DNA of 64,000 nt from Hedera helix (taxonomy: Eukaryota > Streptophyta > Magnoliopsida > Apiales > Araliaceae), in NCBI GenBank assembly GCA_947179155.2, contig OX359275.1:6885501-6949500 (forward strand), written 5' to 3'. This document shows, piece after piece, positions 36,565 through 50,641 of this stretch. Under the pieces are notes generated by a model, which was given only the letters and a program-made list of their open reading frames with translations, did not search any database and was not told the DNA's origin. Numbering within the stretch: position 1 is the first letter of the stretch; the number at the start of each line of letters is the position of its first letter. The translations under genes were made by a program, and so were the position numbers.

Positions 36565-36841
36565 ATTATTATTACTATTACTATTACTATTACTAGTATT
36601 ATTATAATAATTAGTATTATTAGTATTATTATAATTATTCTCCGTATTATTATTATTATTAATAATAATATAATAATTATTATAGTAATAATTATTATTA
36701 TTATAACTATTATAATAATAATAATAATAATTATTACTATTATTATATAGTTTATTATGAATAATATTATAATTATTAGTGTTATTAATATTATTATTAC
36801 TACTACTACTATTATTATTATTATTATTATCCGCGTTATTA

Positions 36842-36903
<62 letters not shown>

Positions 36904-36980
36904 ATATTAATAATAATAATAATTATTATTATAATAATTATTAGTACTATTATCATTATTATTACTATTATTATTATTAC

Positions 36981-37011
<31 letters not shown>

Positions 37012-37038
37012 AATAATATTTTTACAATTACTATATTA

Positions 37039-37088
<50 letters not shown>

Positions 37089-37182
37089 CATTACTATTAT
37101 TATATAGTTTATTATTATTATTATTATTATTATTATTGGTATTATTATTATTATTATTAATATTATTACTATTATTATATTA

Positions 37183-37241
<59 letters not shown>

Positions 37242-37476
37242 TACTAGTACTACTACTACTACTACTACTACTATATGTATCATTATTTTATTATTATTGT
37301 TGTTGTTGTTGTTATTATTATTATTATTATTATTACTATTATTATGTAGTTTATTATTATTATTATTATTATAATTATAATTATTTTATAATAATTATTA
37401 TTACTATTATTATTAATAATAATAATATCACTATTATTATATTAATTATTGTTATTGTTATTATTATTATTATGGA
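36565..37476. repeat. TTA-rich array, segment 4
   Basis: 0.9 kb of TTA/ATT repeat with variants. The long Ile-rich frames on both strands are artefacts. Confidence 0.95.
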
Positions 37477-40400
37477 TGTAATGACCGAGAAAATTACGAA
37501 CTCAATTTTTTTATTTATTATTAATTATATCCATAAGAAAATATGATGTATGTGTGTATATGTTAAGTTGTATGATGAGAAGTAGTAAATTAGTTAATTA
37601 AATTAATTAACTAAAGAAGGAAAGAGATTACAAGAGAAGCTTAGGTGATGAAATCACAAAGGTTGAATGTTGGTCTTGTATGACAATTAAGAAGATTTAT
37701 AATGAACAAGTTAATTACTTATATAAATAATGAGAAAGAAGAAGCAAACGAATAATTTAAGATAACCCAATGTGGGAATAATTGTATGTTTATGAGTAAT
37801 GATATTATAAACCCAAATTGATAACAGGGGTTAGTCAAGGGAATAATTTAATCAAGTTAAAGTACTTGTATTAATATGTGTTAGGATTTTATTAAAACAA
37901 ACCCAAGAATTTATAAGTGATAGTGTGTTGTAAGCTAAGTTGGTAACCAATTTACTTTTAAATAGCAAGTCTAATTGGATTATGTAATAGACCCAATAGA
38001 TTATATTATAAGTCCAAATGATGTATTAAACTAGGTCCAATAAATTAACTTAGTAGTACATGTAATTAATTAAGCCTTAGTCCATGTAATTAATTAAATA
38101 AGCCCAATGCTTGATTTAATTAAATGTAACATAGGTTATTTAAATGTTAGTTCAATGGGATAATTAAATTGAGCCCAACCAAATTAAATAGATGAGCCCA
38201 ATATATTATATCTTAGAGTTCAAAGTGGAGCCCAATAAGAAGTCAAAATGTTGGGCAAACATTATATATATGTATATATATAAATAGGTGTATATATGTA
38301 TAATAAATGTAACAAAAATAAAGCAAAAATGGGGGATTAAATCCCATTTTTCTGAGATTGAAGGGGGCCCCACATGGGGTGACTTGATTTTGCAATGTTG
38401 CTTCTTCCATACTTCTTTCCATAGTTGACCAACCACCCTAGTTATTCCAATTGGTCATTCGTGCAATAGTAACCTCACTTAAGCTCCTAATTTCACCAAC
38501 ACAAGATGATTAGTAGGTTGATGAGGATTTAGTAATGTGCTATATATAGAGTGCTACTCTTAGTTGTTATGTTGGTTAGTTCATTGTAGCATTTCTTAGA
38601 GAGAAAATAGAGAGCATTTCCAAGAGAGTAAGAAAGAATACACTTGTGAGTGTGAGAAATTTCTACAAGAAGGGCTTGGTGAATGTCAAGTAGCATCATC
38701 ACATACTTTGGTAGAAGAAGAAGAAGGGCACACAAATCTCAAAGGTTTAAAAGTGCTCTAACCTTCCTATATTTCATTTTTGTAGCCTAGATCGATTTTG
38801 AACGGTTAAAATCTATTTTTAACCGATCAAAACTTGTTTTGAAGGTCTACAAGTCTTAAACTATGTTATATATGTATATTCATAGTTTGATGTGTTTAAA
38901 TCATGTTATGGTATATGTGGTATGCAAATAAATGGAAGAAAATTCCATATTGTGTTACCGGTAAAACTTTAGATGGTTCGATCTTAAATTTCTTGTCAAA
39001 AGTTTTCAAAAATGTGATCGAACCATGAAATATTGTAAAACAAGAAGTTAGGAAGACAACAATACTAAGTTGGTGTCATTTGGATGTGTAGAGTTTATTT
39101 TATTGAAGTTTGAACAATTAAAACCAAGGATTTGTGAAGTTACTTTTCACTTTGTCCTTGTGAGCAGTTTTTAGTCTAATTCGTTTAGAATTTGGATTTG
39201 TCATCTAAATAGAAATTGTAGAGGGGGAACTTCTGATGAGAATGGACTCTAGAATCACCCCAAAATATTTTAAAATGAAGAAGTTATGGTTATCAGAGCG
39301 TCGGACAGCCCAAACAGTGAAAAGTTGCTGCATGGCTGGGGCGACCGCGCCACCTTGCGGGGAGGCCTCGCCACTCCCGCAGATTTTTTTTAGTGATGTT
39401 TTGTTGTCCGGGTCGGGTCGGTCCGGATCGAATTTTTATGAAAAATTAAGTTCTTATAAGTGTAAAATTAGCGTGTTTCTATAATAAACTAATATATGGA
39501 GTTTATTAATAAGTGATTAGAATATTATTAAAAGAGTAATAATATTAGATAATGAATAAAATATTATTAAATAATTAATAATATTAGATAATGAATAAAA
39601 TATTATTAAATGGTTAATAATATTAATATGTGATTAAAATATGATTAAATGGTTAATAATATTAATAAGTGATTAAAATATTATTAAATGGTTAATAATA
39701 TTAATAAGTGATTAAAATATTATGAAATGGTTAATAATATTAATAAGTGATTAAAATATTATTAAATGGTTAATAATATTAGTAAGAGATTAAAATATTA
39801 TTAAATGGTTAATAATATTAATGAGAGATTAAAATATTATTAAATGGTTAATAATATTAATACGTGGGTAAAATTTTATTAAATGGTTAATAATATTAAT
39901 AAGTGAATAGAATATTATTAAATGATTAATAATATTAGTAAATTAATAGAATATTATTAAATGGATAATAATATTAGAAAGTTATTAAAATATTATTAAA
40001 TTATTAATAATATTAATAGATGATTAAAATATTATTAAATGGATAATAATATTAGAAAGTTAATAAAATATTATTAAATGATTAATAATATTAGTAGAGG
40101 ATTAAAATATTATTAAATAAATAATAATATTAGAAAGTTATTAAAATATTATTAAATTATTAATAATATTAATAGAGGATTAAAATATTATTAAATGGAT
40201 AATAATATTAGAAAGTTAATAAAATATTATTAAAGGATTAATAATATTAGTAAAGGATTAAAATATTATTAAATGAATAATAATACTAGAAAGTTATTAA
40301 AATATTATTAAATTATTAATAATATTAATAGAGGATTAAAATATTATTAAAAGGATAATAATATTAGAAAGTTAATAAAATATTATTAAATTATTAATAA

Positions 40401-42094
40401 TATTAATAGAGGATTAAAATATTATTAAAATGGTTAATAATATTAATAAGAGAATAAAATATTATTAAATAATTAATAATATTAACAAATGATTAAAATA
40501 TTATTAAATGATTAATTATATTATTTGAAGTGTAAAATATTATTAAATGATTAATAATATTTATAAGTGATTGAAGATATTATTTAAGAAATAATATTAT
40601 TTGAAAGGGTAAGACATTATTAAATTATTAATAATGTTAATATATGATTGAAATGTTACTAAATAATTGTAATATTGATGAGGGAATAAAATATTATTAA
40701 AATGATTAATGGTATTCGTAATCAATGAAAATATTATTAAATGATTAATAATATTTAATTGAGGATTATATATTATTAAATGTGATAATATTATGATGTA
40801 ATTAAGTGATAGTTATGTGATTAAAAATATTATCAAATGATTGATAATATTATTAAGAATTTTAAGGTTATGATTAAGAGTTAGATGATTTAAGACATAT
40901 ATGGTAAGATTATTAATATTAAATAAATCTGTATGTGTTATGCTAATTGGAGGATCAATGTTATTGAATGTTAGGTCATCCAAAGAAAGTTAATTTAAGT
41001 TGAATAGCGGTAGTCAGAGGAACAGACAAGTTTCTCTGAACCTTAACTTGTATTTATTTGACAAGTTATTTATGTAGAAGCTGGAATTTATTTCAAAATG
41101 TATGATGAAATAATTATTAAGAATTATTTCATATCTATATTATTATTGACAATCGCACTTATGTGCATTTGCATGACTGTTCACGATATGAACTATTTAA
41201 AGAGAAATATATATGCTATTTGTTTAAGTTAGATATTGCATGTGTTATTATGACTGTTCTTGTTATGAACTGTTTTAAGTAAGGGTTCTATGTCAATTGT
41301 TTCGGCTAGACCACATACGTTTTAAATTCATAAATCTGAATATTATTGAAGTTAGTCCAAACCATATTGTGGTGGTGCGGAATCTGATGGGATAAGCTGA
41401 AATGAACAGAGCATTATAAGCGAATAAGCTTACGGTCAGATGGAACATTCCCGATCAAAACGAACTAGATGGTTATATTGTGCACTCTATAAACGTACGA
41501 TAGGCTGATCACCTAGAGTACCCATCACCGGATATTACAATTGAAATGATTGTTAATATTCAAAACGAACTGACAGTCTTCTGTCTATAGGGTATTGTAA
41601 ATACTCAAAACGTATGTTCATGGTCTTGTGACCCTTTCAGCATAATGAAGCAATATGTTAAATCAGTTGAATTTGTTATTCAAAGTTGCATGTTTTCACA
41701 ATTACTGTATATTGTTGAAGTTTCGAGAGCTAAATCTTTTTTATTCATAATATATATTTTATTGTTTATTTAAATTTGCTGAGCAAAGTAGTTACTCACC
41801 CTTGCTATATCATGAAATATTTTCAGTTAAGTCGAGTGATCTAAGGAGTACCACGGCATAGGAAAGATAAACGAGTAGTAGTAATTAGTTCATACTATAT
41901 GTGTAAACCTTTTATATTATAAGGTAATGATGATGTATTAAGGTTAGTGGAACCTGGGGTGAAGGTACGTTTTGTAATGAAATTATGTATGTTTTTCGCG
42001 AGTTATTGAAGTTTTTGTTTATGAATGTTTGTTAAGTGATCAATAGTGAGCACCAAACTCGAGGTTCAAAAGACCCGAATTTGGGGGCGTCACA
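37477..42094 (+). repeat. D LTR (4618 bp), solo-like
   Basis: It starts TGTAATGACC and ends GGGGGCGTCACA. The TTA repeat resumes immediately after it, with no PBS. The flanking five bases are ATGGA (left) and ATGAA (right), a plausible target duplication with one change, so a solo LTR is likely. Modules: GCCCA hexamers at about 38100-38250, TATATATA at 38541-38548, a GA-rich stretch ending AAAG|GTTTAA at about 38742, a GC cassette at about 39300-39425, an AT hairpin array at about 39505-40860, and the shared 3' module. Confidence 0.92.
39505..40860. repeat. AT hairpin array of the D LTR (about 39-bp unit)
   Basis: This is the longest array in the window. Units of AATATTATTAAATGGTTAATAATATT plus a spacer such as AATAAGTGATTAA recur about 25 to 30 times, gradually degenerating to the right. 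Confidence 0.92.
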
Positions 42095-43325
<1,231 letters not shown>

Positions 43326-43575
43326 GTATATAGATTATAAAACGGAACGAGTATATGTAATTTGCAGGGTGTTTTTAGTTGATTAGTAAGACCAGAGCTG
43401 GTTTGTGTTCTTTTTATATACCTGCCAAGAATGCAGCTGGCTCTCATGTGGGTTACCTCATTCAGTTGGATCAGAGTCCTAACTTTATGCTGAATTAGGA
43501 CTGTGATCTTCATTCAGCTGGCTAGATACCTGTTACTTCTAGGCGAGCATGCATTAAATAAATTGAGCAGAGGAG

Positions 43576-43704
43576 AATTGATATTTTTCACAAGAAAAAT
43601 TGATATTTTCGCAAGCTTTAACTCACATGCAAGTGAACCTCATTTATTGTTTAGGTGAGTGAGATCTTGTGAAAATATCAATTTTTCTTGTGAAAATATC
43701 AATT
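43576..43704. mobile_element. 129-bp foldback (MITE-like) element, copy 2
   Basis: Arms at 43576-43615 and 43666-43704 are inverted repeats (AATTGATATTTTTCACAAG and its complement). The loop holds CTCACATGC, as in copy 1 at 20346-20474. The total length is identical. Confidence 0.72.
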
Positions 43705-43753
43705 TTTTAACAAAAAAATTGACCAAATAGTAAAACAATAAAAAGAGGAAATT

Positions 43754-43855
43754 GATACTTTCACATAAAAAATCGTTGTTATAGACCTATAGCGACTATT
43801 AAAACCGTCGTTATAAACATATATGATATAACGAAGATTTTTATGTGAAAATATC
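43754..43855. repeat. Second foldback sequence, about 102 bp
   Basis: GATACTTTCACATAAAAAA at 43754 onward is the near complement of 43827-43855. The interior holds AACCGTCGTTATAA, so nested pairing is possible. It lies 49 bp from the 129-bp element. Confidence 0.6.
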
Positions 43856-45027
43856 CAAAAATACTGTAAAAATATCAGTTTTCTAAAAAGATAGGTCCTT
43901 CACAGAAAAAAAAACCAAATGTTTACAAATACAAAGTTAAAACTACTAATCCAGGCATGGTGTTTCTTTCGATTTCTGTAAATTATGCATGCTGTGTATT
44001 TGTTGGAATAAAGGAGATTTCTTTAACACAACTTTTTGACCTTTCCTATCTCACTAACTTGCGACTCCTTTGTTTATTTCCTCTGTTTTTTAAAAAGAAT
44101 TCCTTTTATGAATATTACAAACTTTAATGACAGTACATTTTATTTTATGTTTATAATATAAATTTATTTATTATTTAATTTAATAATAATAACATGATAA
44201 TTAATTAATACAATTGCGATGATAAGCATGAGGATATTATTGCCACCGAGTACAAAAATAAATAATTTTGGGATTCTAATATTACTCTTAAAAATTGTTA
44301 TATCAACCTCCTATCTAGGAATTACCCAAAAAAGAAAAAGAAAAAAGGTTGACCCTTTTAATACACGTAAAGATCTCGAATCCCATTGCACAGATTTACT
44401 GATTTCCGATATCTTAGAATTGTAAATCAATATTTCTAAAGTGCTTAGACTTTACGGCAAAAAGAGTCTGCACTTGCCCATAAGCTCCAACATTTCATCA
44501 TATATTGCATAAGCGTTCCACAAATATGCTAATTTTGGAAAATGCATCAACCACTTGACCAAAACTTATATAGTTGAAGTGTTGTACAACATGGCCACCA
44601 TTTTACTGGATGAATTCGGTCAAAGTTACTTATATTTTGAAATATGGACTAAATATATTTCTGTTTTATTAAATTTATAATTTGGTCTTTAAAGAAATTA
44701 AATTTATAAAATGTTACATAAATTATCGAATTATACACAATGACTCTCTAAAATTATTTTTCCCCAGAAATTGATCGAAATATCCGATCCACTTGATTTG
44801 TCCAAATTGATTTTATACAGTCTGACTGTATTTAGATACGCTTTGACTTCATTAAAAAATTAAAATACTTCTAAATATAATTAACTTTAAATTAAAATAT
44901 TTATAAATATAATTAACATTAATCATAATAACTTAACTAATATATTTCATGCTCACTAACGTTAAATTTGAATTAATTAAAATTAAATTGTATATAAAAA
45001 ATAAATTATAACAAGACTAAATAACGT

Positions 45028-46069
45028 TGTGATGCCCTTAAATCGGGTCCACACCACCTAATTTGAGTCGTCAAAAGACTACAACAAAATTATTACAATA
45101 CACTGTTCAATAATACATAACTAAGTCTTCACAATTATTACTATTCTACAATACAGTAAAAACTACTATAGTCACTATCTCGAACCGCTACTCCCCTAAA
45201 CCATTGAACAAAAAGGAAATGGTGAGCTCAGATAGCCCAGTAAGGAATATCATGACTAAGATAATGAAAAATAAATTATTCTTAGCCTTTAAAAGTTGAG
45301 TTCTTAATTGAATATAATAGACAACAAGTTTTAGATCAACAGCTGTAGTTTAGTTATAAACAGCAAGATTAACAATAACAGTTAAGTTCGTAAACAAAGT
45401 TTCACTGCAGCGAAATAACCTCCACTAAGAGAATCAAGTAGATTATGATGTTTACTATCGTATCTTTTTAAGAAAATCATCATCAACTTTTATCATCTGA
45501 AACACCACTGATCATGATTATGCCAAACAACAGTTCTTCTTTGCCCCCCGGCCAAAGTGAACATTCATCACGTGTCCTTGTCATCCGACCAAAGACACCC
45601 AACAATTATATCGCCTTTATCCTATATCGCCTTTAACATATCATCTATGCCCCAGGCTACAGATATTCAGAACAACCTGATACTTGATGATTGAAATAAC
45701 AACAGGAATATAAATAATGAACAGAAGAAACAAGATAAACAATAACATGAGGAGTTAATAATTAACTTTGTCCAGATTCAAATAATGTTTAAATTATCAA
45801 CATGATGTATAGAAAAATGCGTTCAAGTTCTATAGTAATGTCTAAGATCCATACGGAGAAGTTCAACGGTAAGGTTTACGGTATAAGGAATTGGTCCAAA
45901 CTGTTCACAGTTCAAATAAATGTCCACAGTTCAAAAGTTCAAGGTCAATAAGTTTATAGTCTAAATAAATGTCCACAGTTTAAAAGTTCAAAGTCCATAA
46001 GTACACAGTTCGAATATGACGATGGAAATTTAATAGGAATGTTCGTGTCAAAGGGTATTAGATGAAGTG
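45028..46069 (-). mobile_element. Minus-strand LTR fragment (separate family)
   Basis: Read as reverse complement it ends GGGCATCACA, like a decayed version of the GGGCGTCACA LTR end. It also contains a 'ctgagctcacc'-like stretch comparable to the conserved 'ttgctgagc...gctcac' part of the other LTRs. It is cut off at 46069 by LTR B3, and only about 1 kb remains. Confidence 0.6.
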
Positions 46070-49000
46070 TGTAATATCCCAGATATTTCCAAGATTTTAA
46101 ATAATATCTTAATTGATTTTATTAAAGGTTAAGGTTTAAAACCTAGAATTTGAGAAGTAAGATGTGTAGAAAATGGGTAAACATTTTTTTTAACATAATT
46201 GATTTGTTAGAAATTAAATGTGGGAATATTTTAATAATGCATGTAAAGAATTTATTAAGGAAATAAATTCAATTGAGAAGTGAAGGTGATTATATTAATA
46301 TCTATATATATACCTAGAGTTGAGTTTGTTAGTCAAACAAGATGGGTTGTGAAGTAAATTAAATACTCAATAAAACTAATAAATTAATTAGTTTTAGTAT
46401 GGATTAAAAAGGAAAGTCATGTAATATAATTAATTGAATTAATTATATAAGTTATGAATTAAGGTTATGAGTAACAAGTAGGGAAGTGGAATATTGCCTA
46501 GAAGGACAATATTAATAAGTTAATTAATTAAGTAAATTACTTAATTAATAAGTTGTCATAGATGTTAGCCCAATATGGAGATATTTGCATGAAATGGGTA
46601 ATTAAATAAGGGAGCCCAATAAAAAGTAAGTTATGTAGCCCAAACCATTAAAAGTCAAATGATGGTCAATGGTTGGGATAAGCATTTCAAGTATTGATTG
46701 AGTGTAGAGAATTAACTAGTGTAGGGTTAATTGAATAACCCTAGTTGGTAGACAAGAGAGAGCATTAACCAATCATTGGTTAATTGCTAGGTATATAAAG
46801 GCGGTGTTAAGAATTAACTATGAATGAGTTAATTAAGTAAACCAATGTGGTAGAATTAATTATAGCAAGTCTAATTGGATTATATTATAAGCTCAATTGA
46901 GGTATTAAACTAGGTCAAATTAATTAACTTAGTAGTCTATGTGATTTATTAAACATTTGTGTATTCTTGTTGTTCTTCGGTATTAAAGATTGTCACTAAT
47001 AGTAATTAAATTAGTGAACAAACTTGAAGTGTGAAATAGCAAGAAATTTGTTATAATTAATTATGGTGTTAATTCAAAATATAGAATATAAATAATTTGA
47101 ATGAGTATTATATTTAAATTATTAAATTAAATAATTTAAATATGTATTATATTATAAAAATGGGAATTTAAATAATTAAATTAATTATTTAATTATAGTA
47201 CAATAATTAATTATTGGACCAATATGATTTGGATCCATTCCTTTTATTTTCGAATTGGGCCGTATATATTGGGCTTGTAATTGGTTATCCGTTAACCAAA
47301 ATAGGAAGAGAGACTCGGTTAATTGTAAGAGCCGGTGTCTGTGTTACGTAACGTGTAAGGTGGTTGTGAGCAGAGAGCATGATGCTCGTCAGAGGGAGTT
47401 GGTGAGCAGGGTAAGGTCACTGATGGAACAGGAGAGAGAGTGGAGTGTTCTTATTTAACTAAGCCTTCTCCATTTCTTCTCCTTTTTATTTTCCATTTCG
47501 TCTGATAAGAGTGAGATAGAAAAGCAGGGTAGTGTTATTATTCTTCACTCCTATGTTTTCTTCTGTGAGCATACCATTGAGAGAAAGAGTAAGAGTTTGT
47601 GAAGAAGAAGAAAGCCAAGAGGAGAAATGAAGAAGCTGTGAAGGTATATTGTTATACACTTGTTTAATGTTTGATTTGATTGGGTAAATGTTAGTTTTAA
47701 TGAGATTAATGGTATTAGATCATGAATATTTTGTGGGTAATGGTCTAACCATAGATTTAAATGAATCCAGTAGATGATTCACGGATTAAATTAAATGAAA
47801 GGAAATTGAAGAACACAAATTCGCAGGAAAGTGGTGTTGTGTTACTGTCGGTTGATGATTTTTATAAAATTGAATATTTGGAGTTAGAGAGTGGGTAAGG
47901 TACCAAATTAAAGCTACGGGAGTAAGCTACACGTAGAAATTTTAAGATTTCAGAAATTCTTTGTGGTTTGTTCGTAGTGACTGTTTGAATCAGTTTGGGT
48001 CAGACCGAAATGCTGCTGCCCAGAAACTGTAGTGATTTTTGTTCATTGTAAAAATCATATAAAATCATGTGTTTGGAATTTGAAGTTGGTATAAACTACA
48101 AAGTTGTAGATATGGAAGTTATCTAAAAGTACCCAAAATATTTAACGATTTTATGGTGTAGAGCATTTTTGAATGAATTAATGTTGTGTGACTGTCCTGG
48201 AGATTTCATTCTCTGGACAGGTTGTGTAAAACGTTAGATCTGTGTTGTTTGGTACATCGGATGTAGTTAAGGTCTGAATAAGATTTAAAGTAGACTTCAT
48301 AAGGTTTAATTTGATATAAAGTTGGTCAAAAACGGACTAGTAACGAAGAAGTTATGATATTTCTAACACTTACCCTGCTGTCGAAGAACACTCTCTGGCA
48401 GTCGGCTGTCCGAAGGCCGAAGGCCGAAGACGGAAGGAAGAAGGCCGAAGACCGAAGACGTAGGCCGAAGACGGAAGGCACGAAGGCCGAAGGCCGAAGA
48501 CGGAAGGAAGAAGGCCGAAGACCGAAGACGTAGGCCGAAGACGGAAGGCCGAAGGCCGAAGACGAAGGCCGAAGGCCGAAGACGAAGGCCGAAGGCCGAA
48601 GACGGAAGGAAGAAGACGGAAGGCCGAAGGCCGAAGACGGAAGGAAGAAGGCCGAAGGCCGAAGACAAAGGCCGAAGACGAAAGGAAGAAGACGGAAGTA
48701 AGAAGGCCGAAGGCCGAAGCCGAAAGACGGAAGACCGAAGGCCGAAGATGAAGGCCGAAGGCCGAAGCCGAAGGCCGAAGACAGAAGAAAGAAGGCCGAA
48801 GACCGAGGACCGAAATAAAAAAAAATAAAAAAAATTAAGGATTAATAGTAATTGTAAATGGAGTTAATTATTATTAAATGTTCAATAATAAGGGTAATTG
48901 GTTAAGTTGTTATTATGTGATTAAATAATAACCGAACATGGTTTAATATTATTGAAGAATTAATAATATAAATGTACAATTAGGATGTTACAAATTTGTT

Positions 49001-50626
49001 AATATCAATTGTAGATTAGTCGGATATTATTACGTGGATAATAATATCGTTGGGTAGTTAAAATATTATCCAAGGAAGATAATATTGGTTGGTAACTATG
49101 TAATTTTAAAAAGGGTTGCCATTAATTAATTACTATTAAGATATTAATAATTTAAGGGAAATGGAGATAATTAAATTAATTATTATGATATTAAATAATA
49201 ATTAAAGTGAATTAAGGAAATAATTAATTATTGTGCAACAATGATTAAGGTAAACTATTATTAAAAGGAATTAATAATAGTAATGATTATTTAAAGTGTT
49301 ATTTAACAATTAAATAACATTATAAGTTATTACTAATTGATAGTAAGATTTAAAATATTTCTCGAAACGGATAATATTATGATAACTCATCGAGTTAAAT
49401 GTTGTGATTAAGTTAAACCAAGGGTATGGTCCATTAGTGACTAAGTAGTTGTTCGACCTAACCAGAAATAAGGTCCAGGCATTAATACAGTGACAATAAT
49501 AAATGTCAAAACTGCATAGTTTGCACAAAATATTTACGGTGTTGAATATGGAACATTGAGTCAAAGCAACGAGAGATTAAAATAGGAAATTAACTATACG
49601 GATTTTAAAAGGGGGACGATAAGAAGAAATAAATATCTTTAAAGATTTAGTATTGAGTCAAACTGTGACTGATATTGTACATCGTTGATCTCACATACTG
49701 TATAGGTGATGCAAGGAACGTGAAAGATTAGCGTAAGCTGGTTGAACACGTCCAGGCAAGTTTTTCAGAACGTGTTGCATTATATGCATGATTTATAAGA
49801 TGTTATTAAACTGTGATATGCTCATACGTGATTATGTGCAAAGATGTTTTAAGGTGCCTTGGTGAAATAAGTTGATTTAAACTATTGATATGCGGTAGTT
49901 GATTTAAGACACTTATTCAGCATTGAACTATATGTCATGATAGAAGCTAGACATGAAGCATAAATTAAATGCGAGGTATGACATGAATGAGATAGATATG
50001 TATTGCAAAGCATAAGATGCATGAAGCATGAAGCATAATTGAACTGTTTTACGTGTTATGTGAAACTGTTAGACTTGCTGAGCCGTCGTGCTCATCCTTA
50101 CTTAAAACAAAACATTACAGAGTAGCTTGAGGAAGTCGATTACTCCAGTAGAGGCAAAGATGAAGATTGACTAACGAGTCATCAAGATTGAAGCATAGGT
50201 GCTTTTGTAGTAAAACCTTGCGGTAGACTAATTCATTCACTTGTGTAAGTAGAGATGAAGAGTTTATGTTTTGTTGTGCTATAGATTAGCAAACTTAAAT
50301 TGTTAAGAGAACATTTATAGATTATTTGAATATCATTTTTCAGACGTTGTCCTTTATGAATAAGGATAATAGGATGGTGTGATTGAGTCATTATACATAT
50401 GATCTCAAATTGATTGTAATAGAATGTCGTATCATGTATGATATGAAGACATACTAGGAATGTATAAAGATTGCGATTCTGGAATAGAAAGAGATGTTAT
50501 ATAATTGTAAATAAATAATTATTTAGCAATTATAATATTGTTGTAAGTCATGAACGATAAGGAAAAGGTAGTACTCGTGTTGAACCGGGTCCGAGGTTCA
50601 AGGAACCCGGATTTGGGGTCGTCACA
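46070..50626 (+). repeat. B3 LTR (4557 bp), mosaic, 5' LTR
   Basis: Both ends are family B: 46070-46945 matches B+ 23000-23870, and 49228-50626 matches about 26540-27825. The core (about 46955-49228) is unrelated to B and has its own GA-rich leader with AAG|GTATAT at 47643/47644, a GC-rich minisatellite cassette and a weaker AT repeat zone. A PBS follows the right end. The 5-bp left flank is AAGTG; the right end of the element is not seen. Confidence 0.88.
48411..48814. repeat. GAAGGCC-type minisatellite in the B3 LTR
   Basis: About 400 bp of GA-rich 7-mer-like units (CGAAGGC, CGAAGAC, GGAAGAA) occupy the place where other LTRs have the GC cassette. The Phe/Gly/Leu/Arg-rich minus-strand frame across it is a product of the repeat. 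Confidence 0.95.
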
Positions 50627-50629
50627 CGT

Positions 50630-50641
50630 TGGTATCAGAGC
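50630..50641 (+). promoter_or_regulatory. Primer-binding site of the B3 element (tRNA-Met)
   Basis: TGGTATCAGAGC lies three bases after the LTR end. Confidence 0.92.

Larger units (their letters stand above)
43326..45027. other. Low-copy-looking stretch without a recognised gene
   Basis: Unlike its surroundings it is not visibly repeated in the window except for the foldback at 43576-43704. A 36-codon open stretch near 43388-43499 follows a 'tttgcag' splice-acceptor-like site, but a stop lies between them and I recognise no family. It may be old host DNA. Confidence 0.5.

Noticed and set aside
36522..37283. Long Ile-rich frames on both strands
   Set aside because: They are translations of TTA/ATT trinucleotide repeats. 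The same applies to frames at 22457-22675, 32486-32881 and 42493-43231.
43388..43499. 36-codon open stretch after a 'tttgcag' site, considered as the last exon of a host gene
   Set aside because: An in-frame stop separates it from the acceptor, and neither a domain nor a neighbouring exon is visible.
48363..48668. 101-codon minus-strand frame with FGLRPSVFGL-like repeats
   Set aside because: It is the reverse reading of the GA-rich minisatellite, with no start context or family.
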